Shown here piece by piece: positions 11,069-22,458 of a DNA stretch of 64,000 nucleotides. Every line of letters begins with the position of its first letter. Within the stretch, counting starts at the first letter, position 1. Source of the DNA: Dendrolimus kikuchii (taxonomy: Eukaryota; Arthropoda; Insecta; Lepidoptera; Lasiocampidae); NCBI GenBank assembly GCA_019925095.2, contig CM034408.1, positions 62,001 to 126,000 of the forward strand, in the 5' to 3' direction. A program made the translations under genes and the position numbers. The notes under the pieces were generated by a model. The model was not told the DNA's origin. It did no database searches and worked only from the letters and a program-made list of their open reading frames with translations.

Positions 11069-11172
11069 CTTGACGGAGCTGCGCAGCTTGCTGCTGGCGG
11101 CCGCGTACGTCTCCACCTCGGGAAGCGGGACCGTGGACTTCTTCGTGCTCCTCGATGCGAGGATCGACGAGT
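11069..11172 (-). CDS. Large uncharacterised protein, 104-nt exon
   Basis: The acceptor is TGTATGCAG and the donor AAG|GTACAC. With the G from the previous exon it reads DSSILASRSTKKSTVPLP, EVETYAAASSKLRSSVK. Phase 1 in and 0 out match the neighbours. Confidence 0.65.
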
Positions 11173-11267
11173 CTGCATACACAGGCAACACTTTGATCGT
11201 AGCGATCTATCGCTTCACATACTTATCCACAGGAGATGCAGCGCACTCCTCACGGGCGGCGACTAAC

Positions 11268-11418
11268 CGAGGGCTTCCTTCTTCATGGTGAGCGTGAGCT
11301 TGCTGTCCGGAGGCTGGAGGTGCGGTGTGGCGGGCAGCGGGGGGGCGCGCCTCGGCCTCGCCGCGTGCTCCGCGCGGACGGAGCACGCGCAGGCGGCGCA
11401 CGGCCGACACGAACATTC
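11268..11418 (-). CDS. Large uncharacterised protein, 151-nt exon with a Cys-rich start
   Basis: The acceptor is GTGCAG and the donor GTTAGT. It opens with a cysteine cluster, ECSCRPCAACACSV, then runs through a proline-rich stretch to DSKLTLTMKKEAL. The cysteine spacing might bind metal, but this is speculation. It reads in phase 0 from the previous exon only if that exon uses a GC donor. Confidence 0.6.
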
Positions 11419-11498
11419 CTGCACCGACACACGACAGATTGAAGGTCATCGAAACGCGTAGCCGGCTGTGGCTAGAGCCTTCTCGTACATCTACATGC

Positions 11499-11632
11499 CT
11501 GGTAGTGTCCGGACGAGTCGTGCGTCCTCGAACGGGACTCGTGCGGGAAACGCAGGCGCATCTCGACGTCGGCGGGCAGCGCGGCGCGGCACGAGCCGGC
11601 CACCGTCACCGACCAGCCCCTCGCGTTCACAC
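11499..11632 (-). CDS. Large uncharacterised protein, 134-nt exon ending at a probable GC donor
   Basis: The acceptor is TGACACAG. The reading VNARGWSVTVAGSCRAAL, PADVEMRLRFPHES, RSRTHDSSGHYQ alternates hydrophobic and polar residues like a folded beta domain. The nearest GT (after base 11495) would create a TGA codon at the junction. The CAG|GCATGT site at 11499 keeps the frame open, so a GC-AG intron is the better model. Confidence 0.6.
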
Positions 11633-11714
11633 CTGTGTCATACGTTCGCGGTCAGCTTGCGATCACACTTATCGTGTCATGTGCGTATGTGTATCGAGTG
11701 AAAGTGATGAGTAC

Positions 11715-12197
11715 CTGTTTCGTTGGACTCGGAGGCGGAGGGCGGCGAGGAGGGGGCGGACTCGACACCGCGGCGCCGTGCGTTCCTCCTGTGGCGGCTA
11801 TGCGCGGACAACCACTTGGGCGCCAGAGAGCAGAGCAAGCCGCCGGCGGAATCCCCGCTGTCGCTGGAGCTGCCCTTGCACTCGGGCAGCTTCACTCGCT
11901 CGTGCTCGTGGCCGTCCACTGAGCCGCTCCTAAAAATGCGCGGTCGCTCTTCGTCGGGCCGTTGCCTGCGTGTGTGGACGACGGCGCGACCGCTTCTACT
12001 TTCCGGTTGTTTATGGCGCGCCGGTGATTCCACTTGCTGGGTTTTCATAGATTTCCTGTACTCGGGTTTGCGGGCGTCCGTTATGGCCTTCGGCGGCTGT
12101 TTGGGAGCTCGCCTCGCCACGCTGCCGACCCGCCCCGCAGTGGCAGTTATTTTGTGTTCGCCCGATTTGTTGGATTCGATTTTCTTTTCTTCGTAAC
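11715..12197 (-). CDS. Large uncharacterised protein, 483-nt exon, basic and Ser-rich
   Basis: The acceptor CCCCCAAG precedes YEEKKIESNKSGEHK, and the donor CAG|GTACTC follows SASESNET. About 160 codons are rich in Arg, Lys, Ser and Pro and probably disordered. The reading continues into the next exon through a shared glycine codon (G|GT). It needs one base from the upstream exon, which the donor at 12528 supplies. Confidence 0.6.
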
Positions 12198-12447
12198 CTT
12201 GGGGGTAAATAAAACAAAGGATTGGAAACCATAATATTTTATTTAAATCGTATCTCCCGTGTAAATATATAATAAATGCACTATGGATATAATATACCTC
12301 CAAACGACAATTTAACAGATGGCCGTCCTTCAGCCAAACTGAGCCACTAGGGTGGTGTTCGTTGGGGCGTGCGTCGCTCGCGTGTACATTGTGCGCCCTA
12401 AACATGGAGGTGTGATGTAGGGAGCGAGGAGTGGGTTTGCGTTGCCG

Positions 12448-12527
12448 CTACTCTACCGAGAGCGATGAAGCGGTGCGGTGGCGGTGATGCGGCACTATGG
12501 GTGCACAGATGCCGAACAGTGCGGTAC
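12448..12527 (-). CDS. Possible alternative 3' extension of the main exon, with its own stop
   Basis: If the donor at 12528 is not used, the frame reads on as TALFGICAPIVPHHRHRT, ASSLSVE and ends in TAG. A second donor-like GTAGAG sits just before the stop, but its phase (0) does not fit the next exon. This could be a shorter isoform ending here, or simply intron. Confidence 0.35.
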
Positions 12528-15500
12528 CTTCCGGCCGGGGGGCGGCAGTAGGGTCGCGGGCGTAGCGCTCGGGTGGGGACGCGCAAAAGGGGCTGGTCGA
12601 TGCCGACTTAGCGCTCGGTGAAGTCATGGTACTTCGGTTTCTCGATTGATGCGCAGAGTAGATCACGTCCGCTCGTGACATGGGCGATGTTCCAACACTT
12701 CTGCAAATTTTCCCCTTCCCTGCCTCTTTGTCCATTTTTCTCCGAACGGGAAAAGTGGAGTTATCGAGTGTTTCTTTACTCTTGCAGGTTTCCTTCTCTG
12801 TCGCCATCGTTGACCGTGGATCGCTGAGTTCTTGCTCTTCGTCAGATGTTTCCATGCTCAGGCTCGTCTTCTCTTCAGGTATAACGTCAAATGACCTCTT
12901 GAAACCTAACGAAGAGCGCCTAACGCGTGGTTCTGCCGGGCCCTGTTTATCGGCACCGCCTAGACCTTCTTTGACTGCATCTCCAGTGCCTTGCGGAGAC
13001 GTAACTGTCTTTGGAATTCGTGCTTCTTTGTCTCGCGAAACTGCCTCCGATATTTGCCCGTTACTGCCACTGCTGCTGTTACAAGTGCTCGACTCAATTT
13101 TGATTGTCTTATTGATTTTATCGTGCACCGGAACCGGTATCCTAGACTTTTTGTTTTTTTGGTGGTAATTATGATTCTCGTCAGACGGCGAAGTTTCCGT
13201 CGAACTTCTGGACCCATTAACGTATTCTAATATTTCTAATATCTCTATAAACTTATTACCTTCTTGTATTTCTGATTTTTGATAGATTCTCTTGGGTTCG
13301 CGGTCGTTATCTGTCACGGGAGATGGTCGTGTTACCAAAGACAGTTTCCCGTGAATCTGATGCCTTATGGGTTTACGACTATCCCTAATGACATTGTGAT
13401 TATTAGATTTGAAGACGCCATTTCCGGCCGTTCTAAGAGGACTGACGTCCGACTTGGGTGTCACCTTGAGGCAATCTAAGCCACTAGGACGATGCTTCTT
13501 TGCCGTGCTTTCGTCGATTTTATTTATTGCAAGTTTGGTAGGCCTCTTTTTTATTCTCATGCAGGTGTACTCGTCTTGGGTGATTTTCGCAATGACATCG
13601 TCGATGAGGGCGTTTATGATGGCCATACATTCTCGTTCTATGTGTCGCTTGCTCGTGCTCTTTTCACCGGACCGCTTTTTGTCGATATCCCGTTTCCCCT
13701 GTTTCACTTTGCTTCGCCTCGCACATTCCATGCGCAGTTCTCTTTTCTTTTGGCGTCTGTATAATCGCTCTTTTATTTTCTCCGGCATGTGATCTGCCAC
13801 ATTGATATTTTCCTTTTCGCAATCATAATCGTCGTCTTTGATCCTTATAAAGAACGATTCACCCTTGTCCTTTGTTGGAGTGTTTTCTTCGAGAGAGGCG
13901 CTTTCAGGTAGCAAATCTAAGACATCGATGGCAGAGCGGACGAGTTCACTTCGCCTGCCATTGAAAGATCTCCGCAAAAGGACCGATCTCGGCGAGTTCG
14001 GGTCGTCGAGGCTGTCTACGAGACTGGTGCAATCCGAGCCCACCACCTCGGCGTCATCCGAAGAGGACGTGTTCACCTCCATCGAATCGGTGTGCGGGAA
14101 TGCAGAGAAGCGCGGCACTAGCACGTGCTGGTCCGTACGCGCGTAGTTGCCGGCGCCGACGGCGACGCCGGCCATTGTGTCGGGTTGCGCTCCTTCACGG
14201 CTCGTGTGAACTTCCAATGCATCGACGCTGCCGAGACCCGCCTCCGCGTTGTTGTCGATGTACACATCCACGTTTGATATCTCAATGTGTGAAATGCTCG
14301 GCACCCCATCTCCCGAATGTTCTATGTTGCAGTCAGTATTGTGAAGTTCGTCTCGGAACAGTTTTTGTATCTGCTGCAAGACGGCTTGGTTGACCGCCTC
14401 GTGTTGGACAACAGTTGCAAAAGTGTCACCGACGCCGCCGTGGGCCGCCACGTCCTGCAATCGCCCCGATCCGGCCGAAGTGAGGTTGTTGTTGGACGCG
14501 ACGCTGTGCAGTTCCTCGCGGATGGTGATAGAGTCACGCGCCTCTCTCGGATTATTGCACGCGTCCCTGTCTTCCCTGTTACACAGCTCTTCATTTCCGA
14601 AGATGATCTGATTGTTAGACGTAGGACTCAAATGAACTATCGTGTTCACTCCTGTGTTTTGTAGTTTGACTTTTATTTCTTTCTCGACAATACTCACTTT
14701 CCTGTCGCTACCTATCGATGCATTCATGCATTCTAGTTGATCCGACAGGGAGTTAAGACTCTCCACGAGTATGTTGGACACGTATTCGTCGATATTAAAA
14801 TTTGGTTTGTATCTGTGGTTTGGCAGAGGTGCCTTCAACATCATTGGCATAGATCTCTTCGGGTGGTCGGTGGCAGACGAAGGGAGCGCATTGAGCGTTT
14901 CCGATACTACTATTTCAAGGACTTCGTAAGACGGTGTTTCGATGGACAGAGGTGTATCGTAAGGTATGGCGTCCGCGTGGACATCGACTCTGGCCGATCT
15001 ACCACCGGCACGGCCATGAATGTGGTCATTCAAGAAATCTTCTCCTTTCCTATTCTGTTGTACAAATCTATCGTTTGGCTTAGTAGACGAAATAGACATC
15101 GTGAAGGAATCTGTTAGGTTCCCATATGAGGATTCCGTTTCTGGACACGGCGGCGCAAAACCGGAGAGGCGGGCTGATCCTTCGTCGGCGAAATCTGAGC
15201 CAACGTCGAGGGTGGTGGCGCTCGACACGCGCACTTCGGACGGAACGACGACTGCACGCATCCCGTCGTGCTCGTGAAACTCGGACGCGTCGGTATACGG
15301 ATCGGGAGTAGCCTCGGCGCAAGGGGAGTCCCCGCGGCAGGGCGAATGGGCGGACTCGAGGCGTTGTCGCTTGGGGTTCGCCCACCCGAACAGGGGACGC
15401 AGTTCCGAGCGCGAGCCGTCGAGCGAGCGCGTCTCGCGGCACCAGCTGGCCTCCGCATCCGAGGCGTCGGCACAGTGGCAGCAGGGAGGGGGCCCGCGCC

Positions 15501-15670
15501 CCCACAGCCGCCGCAGCAGCGCCGACTTGCGCATCAGCTCCCGGTCGCGCCGCGCGAACCTATGGGGCGACTCCCCGGGGGAGTCACGCAAGAGCGACGC
15601 CGACGCAGGCGATCGACGCGCAATGGGGGCAACCTCCTCCGATTCTGTCTTCTGCTGAGCGAGACTATAT
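12528..15670 (-). CDS. Large uncharacterised protein, 3.1-kb main exon
   Basis: An open frame of 1047 codons begins after a clear ATATTTTCAG acceptor (first residues YSLAQQKTESEEVAPIA) and has no stop. The sequence is rich in Ser, Asp, Glu, Arg and Asn and is mostly low in predicted structure. Possible ordered parts are a helix near FNIDEYVSNILVESLNSL, a basic helix near KIKERLYRRQKKRELRME and a helical ECMAIINALIDDVIAKI. These suggest a scaffold or cytoskeletal/nuclear protein, but I recognise no domain. The donor proposed here is GAAG|GTACCG. The frame itself continues to a TAG at 12448 (see the next entry). Many antisense ORFs over this exon are shadows. Confidence 0.75.
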
Positions 15671-15817
15671 CTGAAAATATTAAATAAACATATTAAAAAT
15701 ATGGTTCAATGGCACTTAATCAAAAATATTTTGTAAAATTATAAAATGTGTCTTAGTCAACGTCAAATATCTAGAGTAGGCACAACGAATTGGGCAAAAA
15801 AAATGCAGACGTCTCAC

Positions 15818-15958
15818 TTGCGCATGATGGTCTCGGGGACGGAGTACCGCCTGCGCAGGAGGCCCGGGGAGGCGCCCGGCGCCGTGGCCAGCTGCGCCAC
15901 GCGCACCATGCCTCCGCTCGGCGCCTCGGTGTTCTGCGGCGTGCGCCTCACTGGACCA
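15818..15958 (-). CDS. Large uncharacterised protein, 141-nt exon
   Basis: The acceptor is GCATTCCAG and the donor CAA|GTGAGA. It reads GPVRRTPQNTEAPSGGMV, RVAQLATAPGASPGLL, RRRYSVPETIMR. With the next exon the segment becomes RRRYSVPETIMRKYSLAQQ, a possible phosphorylation-type motif (basic residues before Ser). Phase 2 in and 2 out agree with both neighbours. Confidence 0.65.
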
Positions 15959-17639
15959 CTGGAATGCACAAATACGACCCGTTGTATTGCGATGGTTTCT
16001 ACGCGTCCCGCACTCACAGCAAGATAACGATCGAATAAGTTATTCGCACTAAACGGACCGCAACGCGCGGAATATACGCAACCGATGGAGTGTGTCGATT
16101 CAATGGTAATAGGAGCAAACAACGGCGTTGGGGGCAGCACACGTCCATTTGCTGATGTCTATTCAGGTGTGAAAGTTTCGTTGGCAACGCATAATGAGCT
16201 AACAACGCTCACAACCCAGAAGATGTAAATCTTTAGTATTTATCCAAGCTACATAATGTACGGTTGTGATTAGTTTATAAGGTTGGAACTAAACATTGAA
16301 GAGCTGCTGGTACACAAACGAGTATATTTATTTCTTGGACTGACAAAACAGGATAACAATGAAGCATCAATGAGGTAAATGATCGAACAAAACAAACATA
16401 ACGGCTTCCTATAACGCAAATGCAATTTCCTCACATTCCTACAATAATATTATCATAATACATTTATGCTTATGGTAGCCGATATTATGAGCACATACCA
16501 ACTTGAATGTACACGGGGTACCGGTACAAACCATGCCTACGAGAGTGGTATACATTTACACCATTAGCTACATGGTGGTGGTTCAGCATGATGGCGGTTC
16601 GGATGAAATGTAGAAGAGGCCGATTGTGGAACTCCTCACGGAAAAAGACCACCAGCTAATATTGAGCACCTGTTATCGACACTCTTGTAGTTGTTACACA
16701 AGTGTCTTTTTAAATAGGAATCCGCCGTGGCCGTGATATACCGTACAGCCGGAGGCGTGTGGGGGTTGTTATTTTTGAGTGGAGCGTCGATGATGGTTAC
16801 CCCGTTGGATAGGGTGACACACCACTGGCCAGAGCCCATGGCTCCATCGCCCGAGAGGGGAGTACAGAATAAGACAAAGAGTTGGTGTACTCTTGGAGTG
16901 TATTCATTTCTTAATTGTTCCTAATTTAACTTAGACTATGTATACAGAAACCTTATTATTTACGTGATGTGCACACCAGTATTCTAATCACTATTAGATA
17001 TTATATTTGCACATTTAAGAAAGTGGACGTTTTTGATGAGACAGACAAATCACCACATCTTTTCGACAGCTCTACCATCGATATCTATCATCTGCATTTA
17101 CATAGCATCTCGTTTCATGGTGTTTAATTGTGCTAAATTCTAAATCAATAAATTGGTGGACGAAACATGACGCATCAAGGCGAGTACCGGAAAGACAGTG
17201 GGTGCCGTTGACTGGTTATTGGGGCATCTCGAACTTCGAACGCGATCAATGCAGATGCAAACTGCACTCGGGCATGGCACGAGCCCCACCCCCGCGCCGC
17301 ATTCCTCGGCCCCCACCTTGCTACCCATAGCTGATAGCATACATAGTGTTGTACTTGATAATGGCAAGTACGCCGTCTACCATACACACTTATCGCCTTA
17401 CACTCGTTTTCTTAGTCTCCTTTTATTCATTCTCTCTAGATCTTCAAACCGCTTTAACATTTCTTTTGGTGAATGCATGATTATTATACCTACCTATAAT
17501 AGATATTGTGGTTGTTTGACAAAGTAGAGCCTAAATAACGAATCGAGTCAAGTGTTGCCATATTTATAGATACTGGTACAACTGTATTATAATATTAGAT
17601 TGGAAGGCGGGAGGGCGCATTCCCAACCGAAATAAATTG

Positions 17640-17880
17640 TAAGCGTCGCGTCTCGATGTCCCACTGCCCACTGCCCACTGCCCGCCACCCGCCCGCGGGC
17701 CCACCGCACGTTCACTGCCACGTTCGATCGTACTGCTCGCGCGAATTTAGTTTCGTGTTAATTTATCAACTATTCGACTAGTTCTGTAGTACGCGAGCTG
17801 CACGCGAAGACGTGTGACTACTCCATGCGTGACTGCAGCGACTGCCGACTGCCGAAGTGACATCGACACGCATAAAGGAG
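17640..17880. promoter_or_regulatory. GC-rich island in an intron, possible internal promoter
   Basis: A CpG-rich patch in AT-rich intron with a short CCCACTG tandem run (around 17660-17685) followed by sequence resembling a 5' leader. No ORF of note. Could be an alternative promoter or enhancer; weak. Confidence 0.2.
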
Positions 17881-18835
17881 TCTGCCCACTACCCCGTATC
17901 ATACCATGACCGGGCTAAGAACGTGTCCAGCACAAAAATATTCTTTGTATCGAAAAGTATTAAGATTATGCCCACTAGACCGCTCCGTCGGCGAGCAACA
18001 CCGTCGCGTGCAATGCACGGACCGGCAACAATTGATAATAAACCGTATCGTATTTTTTACTGTTCCTGATACATTCATAGCACGGTCATGCCATGGTCCG
18101 GTGTAGTTGGCAGACACGTTCCACTATATGAGATATAAAATTATGCTAAAAACACTTCTTAGGAACAAAGCAACCCTGAAAAGCAAATAATTATTAACCT
18201 TGGAATGATGTGTAGGTCAAAACACGCATTAAGGTTTGATGCGATATGATGTGATTTACAGAGATAAGAGGATAAAGGCAGCGATATCAGCTGCACTCAT
18301 TAGCATCGCAACATTGACAACATTCCGTTCGGCAACTCGTGTTTGCGGTTCAATTATGATAAGCAGCGTTCACCGATCACTAATTGTCGTAATGTTCAGG
18401 TACAATAAATATGCTCATTTAAGGCTCGTTCTGATGAATGGCCCCGATGTCTGCGTTCGCTCGTCCGCGAACAGTACACGCGGACAGATGTAGACCTCAA
18501 CAAGGGTCACTTTGTTCTGCGAAAATGGGCGCGAAAGGATCCGGGTTATGCAGGGGGGGGTTACAGACTTATTAAAGACTACGCCAATTGGAAACACATT
18601 GTTGAGATTGAATCGGTGCCAAACTGTCAACTAAGTATATATATAACTAGAAGTTCAATATGCGAATGTTGTGCGATTTCAATATTCCTTTAACCAGTAA
18701 TGTACTCGATTGTTGCAAAAATAATAATATAAGTAGGGCTTGTGTGATTCATTCTCGTCAATAACTTAGTATGAAGGGATTCTGTAACCGTTATAAACAA
18801 TGGCATTAAATATATTTAAAACAAGATTATAGAAA

Positions 18836-19012
18836 TACATACATACATAACTTCACGCCAGTTCCCTTGCGGGGTAGGCACGGACAACAGAGCGCCATTT
18901 AGGCTTATTCTTACACACCTCACTTGCTTCTTTGACATTCATAACTCTAGTCATGCACGCTCGTCTTTTCTTAAAGCTCCTGACATCACCTTCTGTTAGT
19001 ACACGATCAATT
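18836..19012 (-). mobile_element. 5'-truncated LINE 3' end with (ATGT)n tail
   Basis: Minus-strand copy of a family also seen at 44571, 54884, 55678 and 58203. Landmarks are GTGAGGTGTGTAAGAATAAG, GGCGCTCTGTTG and GGAACTGGCGTGAAGTTATG, then a tetranucleotide tail (here at 18836-18850). The best-preserved copies encode a C-terminal peptide with WRSVVRAYP and then stop. Confidence 0.7.
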
Positions 19013-20274
19013 TATACTATAGAAATATTAATAGATAAATCATATCATTCCAGAAACGAATTCAACGAACTAATATAATATAATAATAATTCACATAAAC
19101 AGATATTTAAGTAATAATCTAAAAATATATATTTAAAATTATATAATCTACACAGATAAATAAAGTTGAAACTCACTGGCAAATAGCGATGTTATAAGGA
19201 CTAACTTAGTTTACTTTTAAAATTAGGGTTCTGCAAAACAAAAAAACCACGCGAACGAACAACGTCACATCTTCCAATGACCGAGTCAGAGGCTGGCAAC
19301 GCTGCCGCTTCAGCTGAGGACGTCAAATGGCGCAAATATGGAGCCTTAGGAAGGGGTTATATATTTGTCCGTCGGCAAAGAATTTTTTTAAAGACATATG
19401 TGAGAAACTCTTTGACACTACCCGTGATCAGAAGGCTGGCTCATATTTTTCAAAACAAATAAGTATTGCCACACAGCGTGGCAATGCAGCCAGCCTTCTG
19501 GGCACGCTCCCCGTTGGCAGTGATCTGCTACATAATGTATTTTAGTTTCAATGTCTTTGTTTTTTTTTACTAAATCAATCAAAATCGTCATTTTTTTTAA
19601 TGTCCGTGAAATTATACCACCTTTATCTAATGTTTTATCCAAATTACATAATAGGTACTTAATGAAATAAATAGGATGTAATTATTTAAATAAGAACTGT
19701 TAAGATCCTGCTTGCTTTTACATATCATTGAAACTGGTAAAATGTATTGAACCTTGTATTTCTAAGAACAACACCTGTATAGGGGAACTAGGGGCTAATG
19801 CTCAGGACGGTGAAATTTTAGAGGTCGGCAAAATTTGGTGTCAGCAAGTTTTTTCAACTTTCTGCTATAGAAATCAATGATTTTCAAATATTGGGAAGTT
19901 ATTGGTTTCATGTCAAATCTTAAACATCGAGTTCTCATTGAATATTTAGCTTTTGAAGTCTAGTTACAGCGCGATAATGGGCGGTATTTTTCACGGTTCC
20001 CCAGGGCGGCACTGAAGGTCAATCCGGCCCTGTCTATGGCAACTTTTATGCAAGAATAAATATTTCATTTCACTTCACAACGCTTTATAGGTAGGTAGCT
20101 ATCTAAAACTTAACTCCATACAGAGTTAAGTTAAGTTGCCCTTAGGCAAATTAATGCGTAATGAGACAAAGGAACTCAGAATTACATATTACATGAAGTA
20201 AGTGTACCAAATGTCACTTTTCTAATAGTTGTTGCGAATTTCGATTTAAGTGGTAGGTATACACTATTTGGAAG

Positions 20275-20440
20275 AAGTATGCGGGACATCGGCGTGTTGT
20301 GGCGGCGTCCCCATGGCGACGGCCGCGGCGACGCGGCTGATTCACAGACGACTGATAACGGCGACCGCGGCGGCGCGCGGCGCCCGCAGCCCGCAGGGGT
20401 CACGCAGTTCACCGCTTAACCACTGACTACACTGACACGG
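20275..20440 (-). promoter_or_regulatory. GC-rich island, candidate internal promoter or 5' exon
   Basis: On the minus strand two TCAGT initiator-like motifs (near 20425-20440) are followed by a GC-rich leader and an ATG in good context (GCCATGG). That ATG opens only 16 codons before a stop. It may be a leader exon of an internal isoform of the large gene, but no matching splice donor is obvious. Confidence 0.25.
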
Positions 20441-21263
20441 TTGGCGTTGGCCTCAACTCATGAACCTATCGGTCCGAAATACTTTGTTACCCTTCGCTGT
20501 GTGTGGACTAAAACTCACTTCACTCTTTTTCTTAACTGATTCAAACAGCAGCCTCCAAATGCTTGCTAGATTAAGAATTTAACATATGCACCTAATAAGA
20601 GACACTTAAGATTTTTTTATTTTCATGTGATATATCAGTTATGTTAGATTTAAAACCAAGATAAACGGTCGCCCGGATTTTAATCGGGAACGCATAATTA
20701 TAGGAGACTCCGACTGCTTCTTGTTAAGTACAATTTAGTTCTACTTTACAGAACAAAGTATTTTAATTACAAACATAATAAATATTATGTAGTTTGGTGC
20801 TTTCAATTTCTGTTTCGAGCAAAATGTTGTAACACCTACAGATAAACTGGTTCCGGTCTGAATGCTCCACTAACATGCCCATGACCTAGAGATTACATCT
20901 AATCCTAATCTTGGGTTTTTCTTGAAAATGGTCAAATCTCGGGCGAAAGGCGAATATAACAATATTTACGAATACATTCAGTGGCAACGGCATATGACTC
21001 GTCAAGGAATAAGTAAGAAATTCCTCGGCGAGTCATCGTTGGAAATAGAAGCAGTGGTCGAGTGCGTCGACCAAATACAGTGCCATACATGGCGAAACTA
21101 TTTTAAGCGGCAATGCGATACTCTCACCACTCGCAGAAGAGCTCAGAAGGACCCAACACGGGGCCAATGAACCGTTATGTGGAGGCGACGGGAGCCATGG
21201 GGGCAGGCCCACTCGTCTATTGCCTAAATATAATAATAATGATATGTATGTCGTTCGACTCAC

Positions 21264-21357
21264 GTGCGGTCAAAGAGCGTGGTGGGCTCAGGCCAAGCCG
21301 CGCGGATCGTGTCGAGCGCCTCCCGCAGCGCCGGCGACGAGCCCGCCTCCTTCTCGC
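21264..21357 (-). CDS. Large uncharacterised protein, 94-nt exon
   Basis: The acceptor TGTATTTCAG and donor GTGAGT are both near consensus. It reads EKEAGSSPALREALDTIR, AAWPEPTTLFDR plus two bases. It ends in phase 2 and joins the exon at 15958 to give DRTGPVRR. It begins in phase 1, the same phase in which the exon at 36354 ends. Confidence 0.7.
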
Positions 21358-21868
21358 CTGAAATACACAAACAAACATGTTATGGCATCTACCACAGTTG
21401 AACAGGCACCAGAAGCTTCGCCACTGTCGGTAAGAAACGGTAAGCGTGATCATCATCACCACAGATGAGGTCAATTGTACCACAAAACGAGGCATTGAGA
21501 GATATCGACACGGAAACGGAACTAATTAAGAAGAGCACGTCGCCATTACGACGACCGTGGCCTCGTCCGATTCAACTGCACTCATTTCATGATGACAGGC
21601 AAATTGTGCTCACTACATTAAAGTTGTTATATATCCTACTAATTTGAAATTCGAAAGAATCCAGTGCTGAGTTAATATGGCATCGTGTAAATTGATTTGA
21701 AGTCAGTACAGCGCTACCGCGTCAGTGCCGGCTTCAATATTACCGATTGAATATTTGAGGTCAGTACTGTTACAACCCTATTTTACTATGCATTTATTGA
21801 CGAGTCGACATCTTATTGACGTCAGTCGCAAATTGTCGATCAACAACAACTGCCTATAAATGCATCTA

Positions 21869-22458
21869 TCTATACTATAATAAATCTGTAAATGACTCGA
21901 GTTTGTACAACGTGTTTAAAAATGTGAAAAAACCAGGAGGGATAATTCGGACCAGGAGATTCCAAAATGTAATTTTTAGAATTTTTGTCTCTCTGTTTGT
22001 ATGTCTGTTACACTATTAAGTAAAAAGTACTAAACGGATTTTAATGAAACTACACAGAGCAAGCTCATATCCCGGAGCGTAATTTAGGATATCGCATCCT
22101 ATTTGAAAACTACAGAACATATATCCCGAATCAACACTTAGGATACTTAGTATCCCGATAAATTATGTCGTTTCCATAGAATAGACGTATTAGCAAAACA
22201 GATGGCCCTGAAATAGCATTTTTCAATTTAGTAATAAATACCTACTTTGTCATAAACATGTGATTCGTTGTAAGTATTATTTCAAATCAGGTTGGCTTCG
22301 ACTCATCTCTATGTTTAGTTGGGCAGTTGTCTAGACTAATTGCACTTAGTTTCTTTGTTTTTATTATATGTAAAAAAAACGAATTAAGATTTTGTGAAAG
22401 TAAAATAGAGCTGCTGCCCAGTGTTTGACACGCGGTGTAGCCGTGGGACAAACTCCAG
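21869..22458 (+). mobile_element. Helitron-like element, degenerate
   Basis: Starts TCTATACTATAATAAATCTG after an A. It ends in a hairpin around ACGCGGTGTAGCCGTGGG followed by a degenerate CCAG and a T. This matches the Helitron plan (5' TC, 3' hairpin plus CTRR, inserted between A and T). Non-coding. Confidence 0.6.

Larger units (their letters stand above)
15959..21263. other. 5.3-kb intron of the large gene
   Basis: Mostly AT-rich unique sequence. Inside are a LINE 3' end (18836-19012), a decayed repeat near 19790-20040, and two GC-rich islands (about 17640-17880 and 20275-20440) listed separately. No further in-phase exon was seen. Confidence 0.45.

Noticed and set aside
11325..12196. 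Plus-strand open frames of 157-202 codons
   Set aside because: Antisense to the large-gene exons, which have matching splice sites and phases on the minus strand.
12290..12405. Exon between the main exon and 12197 (TTTAG acceptor, GAG|GTATAT donor)
   Set aside because: Open and with a good donor, but its phases (2 in, 0 out) fit neither neighbour.
20922..21170. 82-codon plus-strand frame beside the 94-nt exon
   Set aside because: No homologous motif, no splice context and ordinary intron composition.
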